Assembly: GCA_021234155.1 (NCBI GenBank)
Contig: JAJEKV010000190.1
Span: 1-64,000 of the forward strand
Source: Isoetes taiwanensis
Lineage: Eukaryota; Streptophyta; Lycopodiopsida; Isoetales; Isoetaceae
Reading direction: 5' to 3'
DNA: 64,000 nucleotides
Of this stretch, positions 34,702-44,590 are shown in pieces. The number at the start of each line of letters is the position of its first letter. Position 1 is the first letter of the stretch. Position numbers and translations under genes: made by a program. Below the pieces are notes generated by a model that saw only the letters and a program-made list of their open reading frames with translations, searched no databases and was not told the DNA's origin.

Positions 34702-35091
34702 TCAACTATATTCTCGAAATGCATTCCTTGTGGTCATGAACCACCATGGAAAATAATCCATCCGAATGCTAGAGGAGACTTTACATTAGTGGGAATTTTG
34801 AACCCCCTCCCCGATCCGACGAGGCCGGACCAGCTTGAAGGTTGTGCTTCGCTCGCTATTATGCACACTCTCCGATCAATACATACCGTTCTTTTCCTCA
34901 AACCCCTAAACCCTTCATGTGGGCCCTTATTAACATGTACTAGTAATGAAAGGTTTATGGAGTATGGTCCGCTTCTTCCCCGTAACATTGATTATGTGGA
35001 ATTATTTTTTATATTGTTTAGGTACCCCAACTGGTGGGATACAACAAGCTGGAATGAGCGTGAGCTCTGGGTTCCTAACCTAGCTGTGTAG
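34702..35091 (+). other. Unidentified open frame, about 130 codons
   Basis: One frame runs open from a stop near 34700 to the stop at 35089-35091 and reads like protein: PWKIIHPNARGDFTLVG, NPLPDPTRPDQLEG, then FRYPNWWDTTSWNERELW near the end. The only methionine in the early part is at 34789. No signal peptide or known motif is visible. Just upstream, in another frame, DELFDHFWREVGRQIPTKEL (34630-34690) also looks coding, so the two may be parts of one decayed gene. It could be a captured gene fragment or the end of the transposase-like locus to its left. Confidence 0.3.
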
Positions 35092-35599
35092 GTTAGACCT
35101 TACAGGGGAAGGGGCTGACCATATTACTGTCGTCTCCAATAACCTTCGCTATCTATCATACATATTGTGTTTGGAAGTTGGTGTATGATACTGTGTTAAT
35201 ATGTTTTTAAATATTCATATAGTGTACACAACATATGTATGATACATAGGTATTGTACACGTGTATACAACCCCCTCGATAAGGTCAAGAATAAGAAAAT
35301 TCCAGCTTTACTAAAAATTTTTTCCATTATAATGAAATTGTGCTTCACTTAGCATTCTCTAGTGGTCAAGTGCCTCCGTTGAAGAAATATAATGGCCTTA
35401 ATCCAAATACTGCTAACAACATATGTACAACCTTTGCTTTCCTTGGACAAATGACACCAAATTACCTCTTATATTTTGTTGCAGAAAAATCACTGCACCA
35501 AATATGTAATATATTGGAGGCCATGCAACTGCCAAACATTGATAGCCTGCTGGTAAAGCCACGAGGAAGATCTCTCATTCGAAAACGTACTTAGGCCAA

Positions 35600-36693
35600 C
35601 TAGTCAACTCCACTGGCTTTCATTGCCACACTGAACTCAGCAAAGTTCAGAAAATCATCTTTATCAGAATCATATCTATCCATCACAGATTGTACAAGCT
35701 GCAAATAATATACTTGTTCGGTAAGTTTATTGACGTCAGGAATTTATATGCGTGCCTGAACGTGAACAAAAAAATGAAGTTCCATTTACACCTTCATGTC
35801 TTAAAATATGTCCAGTACAAACCTGATTCAACTGTAGGCGGGGTAACGGTTTTGTACATGCATATAGCATGGCATCTCCAACTTCTGACCTTGAGAGTTT
35901 TCCATCCTCGTCTTTGTCATAGAACTTGAATAGAACTAGAAAATTATACGCAAATGCAGACAAGATTCTCAATAAAAGATTTCAAGTCATCAAGCTCCAT
36001 GCATATGCATGATTTCAATGGCATAAAAGCTCAAGATGAACATGGAAAATTGATAGAATGCATTTATATGAAGAAGAAATGATGTGATTGAAACAAAATA
36101 GTAAAAGGATTCTGTTACTCTTAAGGATCAAGCCAAAGAAGTGGCAAAATGTGTTGCATATCCATGAGAAGAAAAATTCACCATGGAGCCTTGTTTGCCA
36201 GTGTTAGATGATCGATACATCATGATGTTATCACGAAAAATCTCTAAAGCTACTAGTACCATTGTGATCCTGATCAATCATCCTGAATAGTCTATCAGCA
36301 CAAGGATTTTCTCCTGTTCATAAATTGTTCAACAACTTCGAATTAGAGAGCCATACAAATGGCATTTCGCAGGAAAAGCTTATCAAGAAAAACTACTTAC
36401 CAAGCCGAAGTGCGGTCCGAAATTTCTCAAATGTTAACTCCTTAGATCCTTGTTCCAAAATCTTTCGGAACCGACGTTTGGCTCTCCTAGTTTCTGTGCT
36501 TGACACTGGACATCATACATCATAATGCAAATTATCTTTCTGCGAAGCTTATTTATTATCAATTCGAAATCACAGACAGGCAGAGCTTTCTCTTTATGAT
36601 TAATATCATCATGCCCCTAATGCTCAGAAAGAAAATCAAGTAGGAAAAAATCTTACAGTCATGTTTGCTCATATAGCACATGAGATTGCCCAT
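35600..36693 (-). CDS. EF-hand Ca2+-binding protein, calcineurin-B/CHP-like, five exons
   Basis: Proposed exons, in gene order: 36693-36657, 36505-36401, 36313-36260, 35935-35823 and 35698-35600. All introns are GT-AG and the phases agree; the product is 135 residues. The N-terminus MGNLMCYMSK has Gly2 in a favourable N-myristoylation context, as in calcineurin B and CHP proteins, with Cys6 as a possible palmitoylation site. Residues about 23-47 (RRFRKILEQ...TFEKFRTALRLG) form a degenerate first EF-hand, and RLFRMIDQDHN starts the second. FYDKDEDGKLSRSE is a full canonical loop with acidic positions 1, 3, 5 and 12. DRYDSDKDDFLNFAE is the last loop, with Asp in place of the usual Gly at position 6. 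A membrane-tethered calcium sensor that binds a partner is the likely role. Oddity: exon 3 splices out in the middle of the second loop. Reading on gives HNGTSSFRDF, which completes the loop, but a stop follows, so an exon boundary or a base may be wrong. Confidence 0.75.
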
Positions 36694-37670
36694 GTCTTTT
36701 GCAACACATCTAGAAGCCTTGCAATAAAATCCAGTTCTCTAAAGTCGCTTGCATGTCCTCTTATAAAGTCGCAAAACATGGCATTTTCTTTACAAACTCA
36801 AACGTCCTGAGATTTATCCACATCTATAATAACGTCCATGTATTAGGACTATATTCAAACAAAGCTCCTCTACTTGCAGGATAAAATGCTTTTTCGGGTC
36901 ATAGAGTTTGTTTCTAAGTTGTAGGAAAAGAAAACACCCACACAACATCCAAAAATTGCAAGACTGGTGGTAGAGATTTAATGAACTAGTATTCCAAAGT
37001 CAGGCCTGAGAGTTTGATAATCACTTACAGAAATGTAAGCACGGGACCTGTGGTTTCTAGGCAACTGTTAATTGTATTATTATTAAGTACTTAACTTCAA
37101 AATCATCATGAACTGTAGGTTGCCACATATTAGGCTTGATAGTTATACGCATAGGTTTAAATCCTTGTGCTTTCATTTATTTTGAACATTTAACTCACCT
37201 CGTTACGCATAGCTTTCATTTATTTTAAACATTTAACTCACCTCGTTGTCACCAATATATGCTCCGCTATATTTGTTTTCTCATTACATTTGTTTACACC
37301 AAATTTCCCTTCAATTCATTCATATCTCATAAATCCTCATGTACCCTATTCATGTGAATTTAAGTTGTCTTTGTATATCTTTTAAAAACAATGCTCTATA
37401 AGCTAACATTCTGCATTGTTTTCACACTTTCATGGCCTCCGTACATTTTGTTATAATATTATTTAATTCAATTCCATTCCAAAAGCACAATAAAACTATA
37501 TCTAATGGATGTGACTACCGTTTCTATTTTCATAGCGAATTCAGGCCCAAATTCGGCCAAGCCTTTTTGCTGCACCTTTTTGCTAGTACCTTTTTTTGGA
37601 GGTCAAGGATACATGTTGCATTTGCTCAAGATAAAGATAAAAACAGACAAGCATATCTTGTTGAACAAGA
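36694..37670. other. 5' region of the EF-hand gene and intergenic DNA
   Basis: For the minus-strand gene this is leader and promoter. I cannot place a transcription start. The phrase GCTTTCATTTATTTT(G/A)AACATTTAACTCACCTCGTT occurs twice in tandem (about 37169-37244). No other gene is seen. Confidence 0.4.
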
Positions 37671-37671
37671 C

Positions 37672-37735
37672 CAACTAAGGCCAATATTGCAAGATAGCCA
37701 AACAAGGCCAATATTGCAAGATAACCAATAAGGCC
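37672..37735 (+). repeat. 27-base tandem repeat, just over two units
   Basis: AAGGCCAATATTGCAAGATA repeats with a spacer, followed by a partial third copy (AAGGCCAATT). It lies at the end of a 99-codon open frame (37432-37731) and shows there as RPILQDSQ / RPILQDNQ. I do not treat that frame as a gene. Confidence 0.7.
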
Positions 37736-38080
37736 AATTGAACTTATATCCACTACAACCTACAAATGGTGTCAATTGACATGCAAACTAACTTCAAATT
37801 GATGTCAATTGATATGAAAATTTTAGCATTAAAACAACTCTCATGTTTCAAACCTATTATCTTAAAAGCCACATCATGGTACAAGTGTGTGCTTATGTTA
37901 TGATCCAAGAGGGTTTATTTTGCAAAATAATTGTATTCACCACATTTTGCTGAGCTAATTGTTAAGAATGCTACAATACTAGAGAGCTTTCAAGACAAAG
38001 GCAATACTAGAGCTTTCAAGTCCAAATTCTCTATTGGCGTTGACTCTTACTTTTATTTATTCTCTTCTCAGAGTTCAATA

Positions 38081-38222
38081 TGGTATCTTAGGATATAAGT
38101 TACGAGGATCGAGCATGGAGAACCATGTATAGTATCTTAGGATGTAAGTTAGAGACGAACATGGAGAATCATGTATGGTATCTTAGGATATAAGTTACGA
38201 GATCAAGCATGGAGAACCATGC
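38081..38222 (+). repeat. Tandem repeat, three units of 45-50 bases
   Basis: Units starting near 38081, 38130 and 38175 share GTATCTTAGGAT(A/G)TAAGTTA, CGA(A/G)CATGGAGAA(C/T)CATG. A short echo, CCATGTGGAGAAGATGAT, is doubled farther on (about 38310-38350). Confidence 0.8.
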
Positions 38223-38808
38223 GAATCGCTGACAAGTAGAATATGCTCTAATATGGTGACATATCAAGTCCTTGCATCCCATTTGTAACCAAAGTGCCAT
38301 CGGACCATCATGTGGAGAAGATGATCTCGTAGACCATGTGGAGAAGATGATTCTATTACACCACATAGGAGGTACGCAATTCCTTGATTTTCTTAATCTG
38401 TTACCAAAGTTAAAAGACCTCTAGTTCCCTGGTGAAATACAAGACTTCTAAAACCTATAATTGAGTATAATCAGCAAATATGAAAAGCTTTAGTCTGAAA
38501 TCATTATACTTGGCATTTGAAAGTGCATATTAGGAAAGCTCTGATACCATAAACATAAAATTTACTATGAAAAAGTGACAAACATTCGTTATGTATGCTG
38601 TTCGTGAAAGTTAGATTAAACAGCTGCAGTAAGGCACCTAAAAAAAAGGAATTGGAGAATTGAACCCCACACCCCAGAAGACATATTTTTCCTCAGTTTA
38701 GAAGTAAATAAATTTCCTTCAAAAAGTGGCTTGTTTAAAATAAAACTTTCAAGTTCTAGATCGGCCCATACAAGCATTAAAGTCTCCAACAAGACTCTTG
38801 TATGATTT

Positions 38809-38857
38809 CATGAAATGATTTGACACCCCAAACATGAAATGATTTGACACCCCAAAA
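38809..38857 (+). repeat. 24-base tandem duplication
   Basis: ATGAAATGATTTGACACCCC occurs twice in immediate succession. It is short and recent-looking, since the copies are nearly identical. Confidence 0.8.
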
Positions 38858-39039
38858 TTTAAATATCAAACTGTAATGCCCAGGTTATTATGAGAGATCA
38901 AACAGAATACTGGACGAAGAATTCTAGAAAGGAAGAAGGTTCTTATTTGCCACAGTTGGCAGACACAGAGAGTATGCAATCTTATTTCTGGATAACTTTT
39001 GAGCTGGAAACACAGCCACTAAACCAGTAGCACAGCCTA

Positions 39040-39380
39040 ATATCATTCATGATCTTAATTTATTGAAACAAGCCTGACCTCCATAAGCAGCAAGCAACTT
39101 GCCTTCCTGAAGACGATCATTAATTGACTGAATCCCTTTTTTATTTGTTTATCATAGAACTCCCAACTAATTCATAAGAATTGTTTCTTATCTGCCCAGA
39201 ATTCATCAAACATATGATCTAAGGTGCAGTTTTCTCGTGACACTCAGAACACCCCAAGGATTCAGCCCCACTCACCAAATCAGGCTCTATTGGTATGTTA
39301 TTAAAAAGTCCTCAACTTCATCTATTTGCCATGCTCTGCTTAAAAGCTTAAAAGCATGCATCTGCAATGATCTGCTAGTG
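39040..39380 (-). pseudogene. Possible C-terminal (zf-RVT-like) end of a plant LINE
   Basis: On the minus strand, across two frame changes, one reads DEVEDFLITYQ, then EPDLVSGAESLGCSECHEK, then LDHMFDEFWADKKQFL, WEFYDKQIKKG and SINDRLQEGKLLAAYGGQ. A CxxC pair followed by a His-containing segment and aromatic residues is what the zinc-binding end of a plant LINE reverse transcriptase looks like. The match is by pattern only, and the catalytic core is not visible nearby. A split host gene is the alternative, since one piece (39165-39105) is flanked by possible splice sites. Confidence 0.3.
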
Positions 39381-40231
39381 GTCTAAATAGATAATCTTGT
39401 CACATAGAATAAAAACAATGATAACCTTCATCAATTAAACCCCTACAACAATGAATTCTTACTTCTTACTCTTAAGTTTTCGTAAACTTTTAGCAATAGC
39501 AGGTCGCTCCATGCTCAAATTCTACAAAAAAGCAATATGCATCGTCATAACTCCCAACAAGACAAGCTAAAGTTTAATGTAAATAATCTTTAGACATCTC
39601 CCTCAGAAAGCATTGATGTTCTCATTGCATTGTTGGACTGTATGGCTGAGAGGCGGTTTCTCTCGACCATTTTTGTACTATTGAGTAGCAGCTTATCCTC
39701 TCTACCCACTAGAAACCAGCATCTCAGTTTCATCTACATAAATCTGTACCATTGCTCGTAGTAAACAGTGTGTGCAAGCATATCACCATATCTGGGACTG
39801 TATGTAGTTGTACTATGCACTTGTACTGGGCCCTCAACTTTTGTTGTTTTCATCATATATCATGGTTATTTAAAAGCAGGAATTTTTAAACGCTGCTAGT
39901 AGATGTAGTTTCTTTTCTTACTATGACTTTCAATTTGAGTCATGTATTGGTTTCAATGGCCAGTTTTACCAAGTAAGAACAACCATGGGCTAAACTATGT
40001 AATAACAGGAAGACACAAAGAGGTTCGAACCAGCAATTGAACTAAAATTCCCTGGAAATTTTTAAGTAGCTTCTGCTTGACAGGTTCATACACACCATTA
40101 GTTAGTCAAGTTCAATTGCCTCCAGGCATAGGATATAAGGCCCCTCTGGACCCCTGATAGAATAGCACTCCCCTGTGCCATCTATGATCCTTCACTTCCT
40201 ACAAAGTTCTGAAGGGCATAAATAACTTCAC

Positions 40232-40563
40232 TTAGGGTCCTCCTCCTCTGTGCTCCTTCCCTTGCTCATGCTTAAACATTCGAGCAAAATATGATGCATT
40301 CACAAACCTGCTTGTCATAAGCACCAAAAATTCATGGACGGGATGTTGTTAGCAGTTCTAACAATTGTTGTTTCATAAGTTGTCTAAAATACTGTGATTC
40401 TTCATGCAGTCGTGCCTTTGATACACAGTAAAATAGAGTTTTTTATGGAAATTTATAACCTGTAAATAAACAAGAAAGCACTTACGGTAGAACTCCAGCA
40501 AGGTTTCCATTTGAACCAGAATAAAGACCCTTAAGAGATAATCCTTCCACCCAATTGAGCTGC
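40232..40563 (-). other. Two candidate exons of an unidentified gene
   Basis: On the minus strand a first segment (40563-40486) lies between TTTTTGCAG and GTAAGTG and is open as LNWVEGLSLKGLYSGSNGN and so on. A second begins at 40307 after an AG. The phase fits (CC joined to G), giving GVLP then FVNASYFARMFKHEQGKEH before a stop at 40234-40232. The splice signals of the first are good and the frame is open, but no domain is recognised and no upstream exon was found. Chance is possible. Confidence 0.3.
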
Positions 40564-40944
40564 CTGCAAAAACCTACATATGCGTAACACGATATCGTCT
40601 ATAACCGTAATAAGAAATCCTCAAACAAGTCTTAAAAATAGAAGTAAGAACTAGATAGTTAGGCATTACCCACCAAACAAAATACGAAGAAAGTTAGCGG
40701 ACAAGACTGCAGCAGGTTACGGCAGGCTGAGGGTCCACTACAAGACTTTCTTGAAGTTGGAAGCGACGAGACTTTCTTGAAAGGACAGAAGTAACTAATT
40801 TTCAACATAATTCAGCTAAATCACGCTAAGCCTAAACCGAGAAAATAATTTCAAACAAACTAATTAAATAACGCCAAATGGATAGTTAACTGTTCCAAAG
40901 AGGAATTGTCAATTCTATTGCATCCATACTCCTTGGGAAGCTTA

Positions 40945-41195
40945 GTCAACAGTTTAGAGGATCCCTATGCAGAGGTATCCTATTATACTGAGCATATGCA
41001 CAGCCCTAAACATGACAAATATATTCTGATGCAATTGCCTGGAATTGGGAAGCTGCCAAACTATAATACTCCATCTAGCCACTAGTTTAGAGGATGCCTA
41101 TGTCTAGCCACTAGTTTAGAGGATGCCTATGTCTAGCCACTAGTTTAGAGGATGCCCATGCAGAGGTACCCTATTATACTAAGTATAATCACAGA
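40945..41195 (+). repeat. 29-base tandem repeat inside a larger duplication
   Basis: TCTAGCCACTAGTTTAGAGG starts at 41074, 41103 and 41132 (period 29). In addition, AGTTTAGAGGAT(C/G)CC(T/C)ATGCAGAGG followed by TA(T/C)CCTATTATACT occurs near 40955 and near 41141, so the minisatellite sits in one arm of a roughly 190-base direct repeat. Confidence 0.85.
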
Positions 41196-41944
41196 CCCTA
41201 TAATCCAAGAGAAGATAGGAGGCTTACAAAGCAACATGCAGAGTCATAACCTCAAAAACGAACCAAGAATTGATTTTGTGCCAGCACATATACGTTCTTT
41301 ACCAGTTTGCAACATTATGTGCTGATAATAATTAAGATAAACCTAGGAAAGAAATGGCAGGCTGAAGGAGCGATGAGAGGCCACATTAGAGATACAGAAT
41401 GCTGCATTTTCATATAGAATTTCTGGTTCTGCAACACATCAGCAGCAAGGTATGTAGATCAAAATGTGGATTGACTACCATTATTGTCCTACATATAGCA
41501 AAGGGGGACGTTTTGGTCTTTCAAATTCCAATAATTAATGTAAAAGAGTCATAGCCATATGCTGATGCATTGAGTTCAAATCGCCCCTTCTTATTTGATG
41601 CATTGAAGGCAGCCGGCAACTTAAGAGACATATAGACTGGCATACCTTTGTGTTGACGAATTAAAAGCCATAGACTGTATAATTGCCATATAAAGGCTAG
41701 CACCAGAGAAATTATCACTCAGGCCCTGTTCATCAGATAAAACTTTTAATCATGTCAAGCAGAGGTTTTACTAAAAATGCATTGCACATGCCTTTGCAGC
41801 TAGAACTGACCCCACCACATCTAAACAACTACTTGCAGAGATTACAGAGCACACTCTGGCAAATAGACATATTGGTCCATACCAAAGTGAGAACCCGAAA
41901 TGCAAATGGCATGGCATAGTAACTCACGTCTCAAATGCCACGAC

Positions 41945-42415
41945 GTCATTATTCTGTGATGGCGGGAACTATAATCTTGAATATGATCTTAATAAACTGG
42001 GTAAAGCTACGATAAACAGGAACTATAAAAACCCTAATTTGCCTTTATGGAGCATCTTCTGACCTAACCATAGACGACGATCCATACCTTTGTGGAGCAT
42101 CTTCTGATCTAACCTAGGCGACGGTCCAAAACGGCCATTGAATTTTGAAAACAGTCTATTCTAGATCATGATCAAATGGCTTAAGCCACATCCAACTCAA
42201 ATTATTCTGTGATGCCGGGAACGATGATCTTGAATATATCTGAATTAAGGCTAAAATAGAGTTACGATAAATAGAGTTAACAAAACCCTGATTTATTTTT
42301 GTGGAGCATCATAGGGCGTGGATCCATACCTTTGTGGAGCATCTTCTGCTCTAAACCTAGGCGAACGTCCAGAACGGCCATCGAATTTTGAAGGACCGCT
42401 TAAGCCATAACCATT
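41945..42415 (+). repeat. Tandem duplication of about 240 bases
   Basis: Copy 1 (about 41945-42165) and copy 2 (about 42203-42410) share ATTATTCTGTGATG(G/C)CGGGAAC, TAAAAACCCTAATT or a variant, CATACCTTTGTGGAGCATCTTCTG, CTAACCTAGGCGA and AACGGCCAT(T/C)GAATTTTG. The CCTTTGTGGAGCATC phrase is itself doubled. Just beyond copy 2 stands GACACGTGGA (about 42426-42435), a G-box-like ACGT core. For a minus-strand gene this could be a promoter, but no first exon is identified. Confidence 0.75.
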
Positions 42416-42556
42416 CAGATTTTTTGACACGTGGATAGGCTAGCCTTCGATAAGAAGGCCACTTTCTGTGGCGCTAAAAAAAACTATTAAGGATTTAAGA
42501 AGGGGTTAAACCACCTTGTGAGGCCATTATGGCAAATATAAACGGGCGAGCCCGGA

Positions 42557-42576
42557 GGAAGGAAGGAAGGAAGGAA
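42557..42576 (+). repeat. (GGAA)5 microsatellite
   Basis: Five uninterrupted GGAA units, at the right edge of the single-copy-looking stretch and just before the GC-rich retroelement. Confidence 0.95.
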
Positions 42577-42739
42577 GTTACTTTTATCGTCCACGGAGAC
42601 CAATCGGTCTATGGGACCCAATACAAAAACGCAAAGAAGCCGGATTCTTGCCCGGATTAAAAACCCCACCGGCGGGTTTTCGAGGGAAAACCGCGGGCAA
42701 AGAACGATCACCACAACAAACCGCGGCTAATCATATAAA

Positions 42740-44500
42740 ATGCAGAAACATCCCAATATATACGGTCATGCACCACCCCAGAAGTGCCTAGTCACGGACA
42801 AACCAAAGCGGGGCAAAGGTGACTCGCAGTCCGCATCTCCCCGGATGTATGACCCCGTGGCACGCATCGACGGTGTTCATCGAAATGCAAGGGCACGCCC
42901 AGCCGCACTAAGGGAGCCGCATCTGGCCCAACCGACCGAACGCCGGCAACTCGAAAGTGTGAGACTCATCCTCAACGGCACCCGCTTGACAAAGACCGAC
43001 AGAGCTCGCCCCGGCGGGCTCCCAATCCACCCGCCCGCCTCGACGGAAGATGGTGGGCACCTCGGTAAGGAATGGAGGCAATGAGCCCGCTGCTTTTTCG
43101 TGGGCTCGGGAACGCAGTAGAGTCGGGCCCCGCTAACACCTGGTTGATGTGCTCCTTGTAATGGGCCATTTTGACTGCCTAGAGCAATGGGATCCCGTGA
43201 GCTTGCCAAGGAAACAAGCATCTAGGTACTCCCCAGTCGCCATCGCCGGCGCTCAAACCAGACGACAGGTTCTCTGCTCGCATCGTTCCATCTGGCCGAA
43301 CCACCGATCTCTTTACCCCTCCAACAGGACTAAGTCACGCGACTCATGGCCACAAGTAAGCCAGCCCGGGAGCCGAGCATCACCCATAGTAACCACTTTC
43401 TTCAAAATAGACGATGTGTGTCTATCAAGGGCTGCCCGGCCGGCGTAAAGTCCGGTTCCCCGCAGGCATCCGATAGGGGACTCCGTTTCACCCCCAAGTG
43501 CTGCGCTAAAAATGCCTTCCTCACTGCGCCCAAGTCATTCCAGTCGCCAAAGAGACGATCGCCCCAAACCTCGACCCGGCATCGCAGGACGTGCTCGACC
43601 GCCCGAACAGATGTGGACCGATGGCCCCAATCATATAGCTCACCGGTGATCATTGTTCGCGCATTGCGATAAAGCCGCCTGTCCAAACACACTACCGCAA
43701 GATAGACGCCCCCCAGAGCGAGGAGGGGAACTCCACCCCTAGGTACTTGTGGGGTGGGCGGACGCCCACAGTGCCGCCCCCCGATATGTGAGTGCAGAGA
43801 CATGGGGGTGACGGAAGAGGATATGAGAACCACCTCCGGTCTTGGCCGATTGACGCCAAGATGTCCAGAGCCCCGACAAAATGTGTCTAGGGCATCCGTG
43901 TGAGACCGCATATCTTCTCGGTGTGGGCCAAAGCCAACATCGTCCGCATAGATGAGCCGGGCGATGACCCGGGTGCAAAAGATGTATGCCATCCCCCCAT
44001 GCTCGCGAAGCCGTGGCTCTAACCGATCAATGTAGAGGCCAAAAGTGTCGGGCGAGGGGGCAACCGCCGGACCCGATACTACCGGGTAAATGCTTGGCCC
44101 GCCGACCGCGATCCCCGCCAAAACAACTCTCATACAACCCGTGATATGGCATTCTCGCAGACAAAATGGAGCCCCAGCTGACGCAGCCTAGCCCACAACT
44201 TTTCCCGGGACCAGATCAAAAGCCTTTGCGAAGTCCACAAAGCAAAGACATAAGTCCAAATTTCTGGTGATTCCGGCCGCCTTCAATCGCCCCCGCAGCT
44301 GCGAAAGATATGGTCAATCGCTGAGTGGCGGGTCGAAAGCCCGCCTCGTGTGAGGGCTCGCACATCCGCCACCTTCTCGCCCCGGTCAATCGCCGCCGAG
44401 AATGCCACCAACAGCTTTGGCAAATACCGAAGCCGACCATGATCGTCCCAGAATTGGTCGGACAAAGGTGGGTCGCCTGCCAGAATGGGAACAACCCGCT
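42740..44500 (-). pseudogene. Non-LTR retrotransposon reverse transcriptase, 5'-truncated and partly broken
   Basis: Read leftward, the sequence passes AGFRP (about 44330), an IEGGRNHQK segment, motif A as CFVDFAKAFD (44244-44215), then the long open frame 44133-43402. That frame holds TFGLYIDRLEPRL (residues 30-42, typical of the block before motif C) and the catalytic YADD (residues 62-65, about 43950-43939), followed by an FCRGSGHLGVN step. Past 43402 further frames carry an Arg/Ala-rich C-terminus to about 42740. The product would copy element RNA into DNA at the nuclear target site. The fragment lacks an endonuclease domain and has at least two frame breaks. GC content is clearly higher than in the flanks. 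The lineage within the non-LTR elements was not determined. Confidence 0.8.
43402..44133 (-). CDS. Reverse transcriptase core, longest open frame of the window (243 codons)
   Basis: This is the uninterrupted part of the reverse transcriptase above, with the YADD active-site box at residues 62-65 and the upstream FGLYIDRLE block. The first methionine is internal to the original protein: motif A lies upstream, at 44244-44215, in another frame. The frame is therefore a fragment and not a separate gene. Its Arg, Gly and Pro content follows the high GC. A single frame of this length in otherwise broken surroundings suggests either a younger insertion or fewer base errors here. Confidence 0.75.
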   Translation of the reverse strand: MRVVLAGIAVGGPSIYPVVSGPAVAPSPDTFGLYIDRLEPRLREHGGMAYIFCTRVIARLIYADDVGFGPHREDMRSHTDALDTFCRGSGHLGVNRPRPEVVLISSSVTPMSLHSHIGGRHCGRPPTPQVPRGGVPLLALGGVYLAVVCLDRRLYRNARTMITGELYDWGHRSTSVRAVEHVLRCRVEVWGDRLFGDWNDLGAVRKAFLAQHLGVKRSPLSDACGEPDFTPAGQPLIDTHRLF

Positions 44501-44563
44501 TTTGGGTCCATTGTTCGGGAAACCCTCCTCGAGCCCGCTTATTTGTTATTAATGGCCGAAAGC

Positions 44564-44580
44564 AAGGGGTTTAACCCCTT
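44564..44580. other. 17-base palindrome at the 5' side of the reverse transcriptase fragment
   Basis: AAGGGGTTTAACCCCTT reads the same on both strands. GAAGGGGTTAAACCACC stands at about 42499-42515, at the other side of the fragment. The pair may mark element ends or be coincidence. Confidence 0.4.
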
Positions 44581-44590
44581 TAACCGCTAG

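Noticed and set aside
37432-37731. 99-codon gene upstream of the EF-hand gene
   Set aside because: Its C-terminal part is a DNA tandem repeat and the rest has no family resemblance.
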